From assembly GCA_965371785.1 (NCBI GenBank), contig CBDUZS010000069.1:1-12170 (forward strand): a stretch of 12,170 nucleotides of DNA, read 5' to 3'. The stretch is from CBDUZS01 sp965371785 (GTDB taxonomy: Bacteria > Fermentibacterota > Fermentibacteria > Fermentibacterales > JCC-6). The notes under the pieces are model-generated. The model was not told the DNA's origin, searched no databases, and worked only from the letters and a program-made list of their open reading frames with translations. The translations under genes were made by a program, and so were the position numbers. Below, piece by piece: positions 7,587-12,170 of the stretch (position 1 is the first letter of the stretch; the number at the start of each line of letters is the position of its first letter).

Positions 7587-8289
7587 CAATCAGATTGAGC
7601 TGACTTGCGCGGGCGAAGCCGACCTCGCGAACCCTCTGCAGGAGTTCCTTTCCCTCTCCATCCAGTTCATCTCTCTCGGGAAGATCGGCGTACTTCTTCC
7701 CGTAGGACTCGAACGCCTTTTCGAAGTGCTCGAAATGCTCCGGATCGTGTGCCGTGTCATCATCGCCGTGGTCATCGAGAATGTCGATGTTTTCTGAATA
7801 GAGGGGGGCAGCGAGTGCTCTCAGCTCGTTCCGGGTGAAGGTCTCGTTGTGACTGACCCCTTTGAGCCTGTCGACCTTCGACCACCAGTGATGGAATAGC
7901 ACATGGGTCATCTGTGTCGGCCTCTGCCCGTCCCTGTACATCTCGCTTATCCAGAGACGGCCACCAGGGGCCAGCACCCTGTACATCTCCACGAGGCTTT
8001 CTTCCGGGTTTTCCAGGTGGTGCAGGGAGTTGAGTATCATCACCGCATCGAAGGTCCCGTCCGGGAAGTCCATGGAGGATGCGCTCATCTCCGAGAAACT
8101 GAACCTACCGTCTTCTGAGAAGCGTTCCAGAGCCTGTTCGAATCCTTTGTCGGAAATGTCAATCCCTGTGAAATCGGTGCAGTCGGGCCATATCTCGAGT
8201 GCTGCGGCCATGGAGTTCCCTGCTCCCGTGGCGACATCGAGCAGCTTTTTCGGCCGGATCTCACGAAGAAGTTTTTGCAGATCTTCCAT
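7576..8289 (-). CDS. Class I SAM-dependent methyltransferase
   Basis: This is a 237-residue Rossmann-fold methyltransferase. Motif I is LLDVATGAGNSM (residues 16-27), the acidic residue after strand 2 is in FTGIDIS, motif IV is FDAVMILNSLHHL (residues 80-92), and LAPGGRLWISEM (106-117) is the usual post-motif segment. It resembles the UbiE/Methyltransf_11 group, but the acceptor is unknown. A stretch rich in Asp, His and Glu (about residues 171-190, including HGDDD and HFEHFE) lies in the C-terminal part and is not typical of the fold. On the minus strand the ATG is preceded by GGAAGGA about 7 nt away, and the N-terminus begins just before motif I. It is divergent from the nuclease operon and overlaps the 3' end of the RND gene. 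Confidence 0.85.
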   Translation of the reverse strand: MEDLQKLLREIRPKKLLDVATGAGNSMAAALEIWPDCTDFTGIDISDKGFEQALERFSEDGRFSFSEMSASSMDFPDGTFDAVMILNSLHHLENPEESLVEMYRVLAPGGRLWISEMYRDGQRPTQMTHVLFHHWWSKVDRLKGVSHNETFTRNELRALAAPLYSENIDILDDHGDDDTAHDPEHFEHFEKAFESYGKKYADLPERDELDGEGKELLQRVREVGFARASQLNLIVRK

Positions 8290-8432
8290 GTGAACGTCCT
8301 TCCGTATGCTGGGGAGAGGAGGGGGAAGATGCCTGGAGTATACAACATCCCTCTTTCCGGGTGCCGTAAGACGAACTTGTCTTCACCTGCAGGTAAACTT
8401 ATGTTTAGTATCGTCTACGTCCGGAGGTCCTG
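8290..8432. promoter_or_regulatory. Divergent intergenic region with three adjacent palindromes
   Basis: Three inverted repeats lie almost end to end. AAGAC-GAACTT-GTCTT is at 8368-8383, ACCTGCAGGT (a perfect 10-bp palindrome) at 8385-8394, and AAAC-TTAT-GTTT at 8395-8406. A weak plus-strand promoter can be drawn through them: TTCACC (8382-8387), 18 nt spacer, TAGTAT (8406-8411). The palindromes would then overlap the promoter of the nuclease operon, which fits operator sites. Which regulator binds is unknown. Confidence 0.45.
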
Positions 8433-10136
8433 ATGGGCAACAGTCTTAAAAAGCTCGAAGTCGTTGTCATAGACTGCCAGACAACCGGAGCAACCCCTGA
8501 TCACGGCCATCTCATCGAACTCGCATGGGCTCTGACATCCGCAGGCTCGCCATTTCACAAGGACGGCATAACCTGCTTTCCCCTGAGGCTTCCGATTGGC
8601 GAAACGGTTTCCCGCAGAATAACATCGCTAACCGGCATCACCGAAGAAATGCTTCAGGGCGCGATTCATCCGGAAGAGGCATGGTGGCTGTTCACCGCGG
8701 CGCTCTCGGGCTTTACCGGAGATGCTGTTACTCCGGTTGCCCATTTCGCCAGGTTCGAAGAGACCTGGCTCAGGAGTCTTTCGGGAAATTCGGGTTTCAA
8801 TCGCGTCTTCCCCGAAGGAATGATCTGCACCAGAGAAATTGCCCTGCGGCTCTATCCCGGTCTTCCGAGAAAGGGGCTTCACGCATTGTCCGGTTTTCTG
8901 GGCAGAACCGTTCCCGAGCTGCGGAGGGCGGAGAGCCACGTAGATGCAACAGCCTTTGTCTGGCGGAAGATGGTAGACGAGCTCGATTCGAGAGGTATCT
9001 CGACACTCGCAGGTTTGCATGAATGGCTCAAAGAACCCCCTCCGTCCGGGAAGCAGCAGCGAACGTATGCGCTTCCCCGTGAGAAAAGGCTTGGTCTCCC
9101 CGATTATCCAGGGGTATACACGTTTCTGGGCAGGGATGGAAAGATTCTCTACATCGGCAAGGCTGCTTCTCTCAGACGAAGAGTGAACAGCTATTTCACG
9201 AAGAGAAAGGCCGATGGGAAGACGCTCGAGCTAGTTACCCAGATCCACGACCTGCGCATCACACAGTGCGGCAGCCCTCTCGAGGCCGCGGTTCTCGAAT
9301 GCAGACTGATCAGAGAGCACAAACCGCCGTACAACAGGTCGATGAGATCCGGTGACGAGAAACTCTGGTTCAGATCACCTGACATGCTCGAATGGAGTAA
9401 CCTGCCGACCGGCAGTTGTCCTGTCGGTCCATTCATTTCTCGCGGGGGCCATGACAGGCTGCGCGAGCTGATGAATCTTCTCTCCGGAAGAACCCGGTTC
9501 GAGGAATCCAGGATGATGTCGCTATTCCAGCTCGAGCATTTTTCGATGGAGACTGATGCCCTCCAGGAAGGCCTGTCACTCCTTGAGGAAAATTTCAATC
9601 GGGAGAAACGTGTTCCGGTTTTTCGAGAAATGCTCAGGTTCGGGAGAGACCTCTGGCTGGACAGGCTCCGAAGAAAGGAAGAGGAGAAGCTCGAGGATAC
9701 CGCAGATGAGACCCCTCGATCGGAAGAACCGGTCGTTCTCGATGCCGAGAACCTCTGCTCGATTCTTCAATGGTCCATTGCCGACACAGCGCTGCAGGAA
9801 AGGCGCCTTCGGTGGTTCAGGCTCATGGCATGGTCCACTCTCGCCTGGACACTATCAGCCCCGGAACCGGATCGGATGCGTTACGTGGTCGTAAGGAACG
9901 GAGGAATTGCCCTCTCCGGGGAATGCTCCGCTGACGACGGGCCGCCCGCAGACCCCGTGCCCCTCCCGCTGCAAAGGCATATTCCGGTGCTCAATCGAAC
10001 GGGCTACGATATCCTTCGAGTGCTCACCTCCGAGATCAGGAGAATTTGCGGCTCCGGCAATCATGCGGCAGTTCTGCTTCCCACCGGTAGACTGCTCCAT
10101 GGTGAGGCATTGGCCGGGCTTCTTGAAATGGTCTAG
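8433..10136 (+). CDS. DnaQ-like exonuclease domain fused to GIY-YIG (UvrC/Cho-like) nuclease
   Basis: This 567-residue fusion protein probably acts on DNA. Residues about 8-185 resemble a DEDD 3'-5' exonuclease, but catalytic positions differ: motif I is DCQTTG (Asp14, Gln16 where Glu is usual), motif II is HFARFEETWL (Glu109 where Asp is usual), and motif III around RRAESHVDA lacks the canonical His five residues before Asp171. Residues about 223-301 form a UvrC-type GIY-YIG endonuclease with GVY, LYIGKA, Arg249/250 and the catalytic-type Glu289 in LECRLIREHKPPYN, apparently intact. The remaining 260 residues match no domain I know and include a charged region near 410-432. The UvrB-binding and RNase H-like parts of UvrC are absent. 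Start: ATG with CGGAGG at 8422-8427. The SbcD-like gene follows after 7 nt. Similar fusions occur in actinobacteria. Confidence 0.85.
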   Translation: MGNSLKKLEVVVIDCQTTGATPDHGHLIELAWALTSAGSPFHKDGITCFPLRLPIGETVSRRITSLTGITEEMLQGAIHPEEAWWLFTAALSGFTGDAVTPVAHFARFEETWLRSLSGNSGFNRVFPEGMICTREIALRLYPGLPRKGLHALSGFLGRTVPELRRAESHVDATAFVWRKMVDELDSRGISTLAGLHEWLKEPPPSGKQQRTYALPREKRLGLPDYPGVYTFLGRDGKILYIGKAASLRRRVNSYFTKRKADGKTLELVTQIHDLRITQCGSPLEAAVLECRLIREHKPPYNRSMRSGDEKLWFRSPDMLEWSNLPTGSCPVGPFISRGGHDRLRELMNLLSGRTRFEESRMMSLFQLEHFSMETDALQEGLSLLEENFNREKRVPVFREMLRFGRDLWLDRLRRKEEEKLEDTADETPRSEEPVVLDAENLCSILQWSIADTALQERRLRWFRLMAWSTLAWTLSAPEPDRMRYVVVRNGGIALSGECSADDGPPADPVPLPLQRHIPVLNRTGYDILRVLTSEIRRICGSGNHAAVLLPTGRLLHGEALAGLLEMV

Positions 10137-10143
10137 CGGTCCA

Positions 10144-11169
10144 GTGGTAAAGATTCTCTTTCTCTCCGATACGCACCTCGGATTCGACATGCCTGCCAGG
10201 CCACGTTCGACTCGGCGCAGAAGGGGACCGGATTTCTGGAGGAGTTTCGAAGCAGCCCTCCAGCCTGCCCTCCGGGGTGAGGTCGATGTCGTTCTCCATG
10301 GTGGCGACGTTTTTTACCGAAGCCGTGTGCAGGCAGGTCTTATCCAGATGGCAATTGACCGGATTCTCGAAGTCACTCGAAAAGGAATTCCATTCCTGAT
10401 CGTTCCCGGTAACCACGAACGCTCTGCCATTCCCTTCCCGCTGCTCTGGAATCATCCCGGTCTTCATGTTTTCCACGAAGCGGCGACGTTCCTGCTCGAC
10501 CTGAACGGCTCGAAGGTCGCGTTCGCAGGTTTTCCCTGCGTAAGAAACGGGATAAGAAGCCGCTTCTCCCGACTGCTGGAGTCGACGGGATGGACGGAAG
10601 GGAGAACCGACATCCGTCTTCTGTGCATACACCAGACGGTCGAGGGTGCGACGGTTGGTCCCTCTGGCTTCGTCTTCAGGGAAGGGGAGGACATCATCCC
10701 CCTGGAGATGATTCCACATGGGTTCGCATCGGTTCTTTCGGGCCACTTCCATCCTCACCAGATCATCGAGGGAGGCTCGTCTCCGGTCATCTACCCCGGA
10801 TCGACGGAGAGGACATCTTTCGCAGAGAAGAACGAGACGAAGGGCTACATGATCCTCGAACTCGAACCTACCACCGATGGTGTCGGCAGACTATCGCGAC
10901 GGGAGGTCTTTCCGCTCGACTGCAGGCCCATGGTCGACCTCGCAATACGCTTCGACGGGATTAGTTTTCTGCAAGCGGAAAGAAAGCTCGAATCGTCTCT
11001 GAGGAATCTCGACCCCGACAGCATCGTGAGGATCAGCATCGAAGGCATTGAGAACGAGCTAATACTCTCGCTCTTCCGGGCTTCCAGCCTTCAAAGGATT
11101 GCCCCCGGGATGAACATCAGCCTTCGAGGACTCCATCGAAACGTACAGAAAATCGGTTCCCGGGTATAG
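10144..11169 (+). CDS. SbcD/Mre11-like metallophosphoesterase (DNA repair exonuclease family)
   Basis: This calcineurin-like phosphoesterase resembles the nuclease subunit SbcD/Mre11. Starting at the GTG (10144), it has 341 residues with all metal-binding motifs in order: SDTHLG (Asp9, His11), HGGDVF (Asp55), PGNHE (Asn90, His91), CIHQ (His163) and GHFHPH (His201, His203). An Arg-rich loop (residues 19-27) follows motif I and could contact DNA. About 100 residues after the core resemble an SbcD-type cap region. The GTG was chosen because homology starts there and it lies 7 nt after the upstream stop codon, so translation is probably coupled. The Shine-Dalgarno is weak, and an in-frame ATG at 10099 is an alternative. 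No SbcC/Rad50 ATPase gene is in the window; the partner here appears to be the GIY-YIG fusion protein. Confidence 0.87.
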   Translation: MVKILFLSDTHLGFDMPARPRSTRRRRGPDFWRSFEAALQPALRGEVDVVLHGGDVFYRSRVQAGLIQMAIDRILEVTRKGIPFLIVPGNHERSAIPFPLLWNHPGLHVFHEAATFLLDLNGSKVAFAGFPCVRNGIRSRFSRLLESTGWTEGRTDIRLLCIHQTVEGATVGPSGFVFREGEDIIPLEMIPHGFASVLSGHFHPHQIIEGGSSPVIYPGSTERTSFAEKNETKGYMILELEPTTDGVGRLSRREVFPLDCRPMVDLAIRFDGISFLQAERKLESSLRNLDPDSIVRISIEGIENELILSLFRASSLQRIAPGMNISLRGLHRNVQKIGSRV

Positions 11170-11194
11170 ACGGTCAGCATAATTCTGGTATAAT
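11167..11194 (+). promoter_or_regulatory. Extended -10 promoter of the secreted-protein gene
   Basis: TGGTATAAT (11186-11194) is a perfect TATAAT with the extended TG dinucleotide. TAGACG (11167-11172), 16 nt upstream, is a four-of-six -35 and overlaps the stop codon of the phosphoesterase gene. Transcription would begin near 11201, giving a leader of about 58 nt. Confidence 0.75.
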
Positions 11195-11258
11195 CCTGAT
11201 GCAGGTTGTCATCAGAGATTTGTTTTCTTGACGATGACTAAATGAGAAGGAGTTTGAA

Positions 11259-12098
11259 ATGAAAATTGCAGTAATGCTCATGCTATGTGTAGCCCTGATG
11301 GCGTTTGCCGAAGTCAGATCCGGCGCTCCGGGGCATAACTCACCTTCACTCTTCAAAGGAACCTATACGGTCGAGGATGTCATCATTATAGACCTTTCAG
11401 GTGGATACGGGATGGCTCTCCAGGACGATCTTACTGATCGAGGCTGGATCCAGAGTTGGAGTGCACTTGAAAACTACGAGTACGACTTATCCACTGGCAT
11501 TGCCACCGGAAACGCTTTCCCCATTACAGATGGCATCGATCCCGATGATGAAGGATACTGCGACGAGTACAGCAGTGGCAGCCAATGGTTCTTCGGTCAC
11601 TGGGGATACAGCGGAATCGGCGTCTTCGATGATGCTGGTAACTTCGTTAAGATCATCGACGGTCCCGGCGCTTGGGACAGAGTCTGCGGTGTAGGGGCCG
11701 GCAATGGGTTCATATACGGCTCCACCTTTTATCCCCCTGATGAGATCGGATGGGGAACGTACACCGGAAGCGAGACTTCCGTTTCCTGGACCACGGCGGC
11801 TTTCGCAAGCGTTTCTGGTATGGCAGTGTACGGTATGAACCTCTTCGTCTGCTGCCAGATCGTTGATGCAGACAACATCTTCATCTTCGATATCAATCCG
11901 GACGGAAGCGTTGACATGACCCCGGTATGGTCCTGTGAATTCGTGGAAGAGGACATGGATGGTGCTGGTGGTCTCGACTACGATGGCGAGTTCCTCTGGC
12001 TCTATCCCCAGAATACTGATCTCTACAAACTCAGCATCGACTGGACTCCCGGAGCACTCGACCAGTCCACCTGGGGTGAGATCAAAACCAGCTTCTAA
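11259..12098 (+). CDS. Secreted protein of unknown function, beta-propeller-like
   Basis: This is a 279-residue protein with a clear signal peptide (residues 1-17, hydrophobic MLCVALMAF, probable cleavage after AFA), so it is exported. I do not recognise the family. The mature part is acidic and rich in Gly, Asp, Trp and Tyr. It shows recurring beta-strand units of the kind seen in propeller folds, such as SGIGVFDDAGNFVKIID, NGFIYGSTF, SGMAVYGMNLFVC, DNIFIFDINPDG and YDGEFLWLYPQNTDLYKLS, consistent with a PQQ/NHL-like propeller. Five cysteines remain after cleavage (101, 143, 198, 199, 226). The C-terminus ends in STWGEIKTSF, which may be a sorting or lineage-specific tail. The ATG has AAGGAG upstream at good spacing. 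It stands alone, with its own strong promoter and terminator, suggesting substantial expression. Confidence 0.8.
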   Translation: MKIAVMLMLCVALMAFAEVRSGAPGHNSPSLFKGTYTVEDVIIIDLSGGYGMALQDDLTDRGWIQSWSALENYEYDLSTGIATGNAFPITDGIDPDDEGYCDEYSSGSQWFFGHWGYSGIGVFDDAGNFVKIIDGPGAWDRVCGVGAGNGFIYGSTFYPPDEIGWGTYTGSETSVSWTTAAFASVSGMAVYGMNLFVCCQIVDADNIFIFDINPDGSVDMTPVWSCEFVEEDMDGAGGLDYDGEFLWLYPQNTDLYKLSIDWTPGALDQSTWGEIKTSF

Positions 12099-12119
12099 CC
12101 TCTGTGCAAATAGTGTGTT

Positions 12120-12149
12120 ACCGCGGGGGGCGTTGCTCCCCGCGGTTTT
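12120..12149 (+). terminator. Rho-independent terminator
   Basis: ACCGCGGGG pairs with CCCCGCGGT, and the stem can continue through a G-T wobble and two more pairs to a GTT loop. This gives about 12 bp in total, followed directly by TTTT. It lies 21 nt after the stop of the secreted-protein gene. It is a strong intrinsic terminator in the plus direction. Confidence 0.92.
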
Positions 12150-12170
12150 CATTATTTACGGAAAAGCAGC

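Noticed and set aside
6798..7589. 263-codon minus-strand frame opposite the RND pump gene
   Set aside because: Rich in H, G, Q and P, with no motif; the plus-strand frame encodes conserved membrane helices across the same bases.
8395..8406. AAAC-TTAT-GTTT as a Bacillus-type SOS (LexA) box
   Set aside because: The consensus half-sites are GAAC/GTTC; the first and last bases differ, and no lexA is in view. Kept only as an unassigned palindrome.
10130..10160. tRNA D-arm-like string (TAGCGGTCCAGTGGTAAAG) between the two nuclease genes
   Set aside because: No anticodon or T-arm follows, and the bases are the stop of one gene and the start of the next.
11208..11238. GTCATC/GATGAC pairing in the leader of the secreted-protein gene as a riboswitch
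   Set aside because: Only 6 bp around a 19-nt loop, with no further conserved structure; too weak to call.
1..12170. CRISPR arrays, insertion sequences or phage genes
   Set aside because: No regularly spaced repeats, terminal inverted repeats, transposase, integrase or phage structural genes were seen by reading the window.

Overview
The window looks like chromosome from an uncultured diderm (Gram-negative-type) bacterium. The coding sequence is moderately GC-rich and densely packed, and sigma70-like promoters, Shine-Dalgarno sites and an intrinsic terminator are visible. Diderm architecture is inferred from a lipoprotein RND-efflux adaptor next to an AcrB-type RND pump, and from a signal-peptide-bearing secreted protein. 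Nothing in the sequence names the phylum. The style of the last gene (a short, acidic, beta-rich secreted protein ending in a T-W-G-x-I-K motif) vaguely suggests an FCB-type candidate lineage, but that is a guess. No transposase, integrase, CRISPR array or rRNA was seen.

Layout from left to right. (1) Bases 1-293 have no convincing gene, are lower in GC (about 44% by hand count over the first 240 bases), and hold a stretch resembling the 3' end of a tRNA gene. (2) A divergent pair follows: a minus-strand Gate/nucleoside-recognition membrane protein and a plus-strand CCA-adding enzyme/poly(A) polymerase-family nucleotidyltransferase with an HD domain. The start codons of both look non-standard. 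(3) A compact efflux operon reads plus: TetR regulator, lipoprotein membrane-fusion protein, RND pump. All three genes overlap at their ends, and a well-formed promoter with a palindromic operator sits just upstream, so negative autoregulation is likely. (4) A minus-strand SAM methyltransferase converges on the pump gene, overlapping it by 11 bp. (5) Across a palindrome-rich divergent intergenic region lies a two-gene nuclease operon: a DnaQ-like/GIY-YIG fusion protein, then an SbcD/Mre11-like phosphoesterase 7 nt later. (6) A secreted protein of unknown function has its own extended -10 promoter and a strong rho-independent terminator.

The most interesting part is region 5. The fusion protein has an intact-looking GIY-YIG active site, but its DEDD exonuclease motifs carry substitutions at catalytic positions. 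It is apparently co-transcribed with an intact-looking Mre11-type nuclease, with no SbcC/Rad50 ATPase gene in the window. This suggests a small DNA-processing module rather than standard UvrC or SbcCD. The three inverted repeats laid end to end upstream look like an operator region. Everything else is recognisable as known families.
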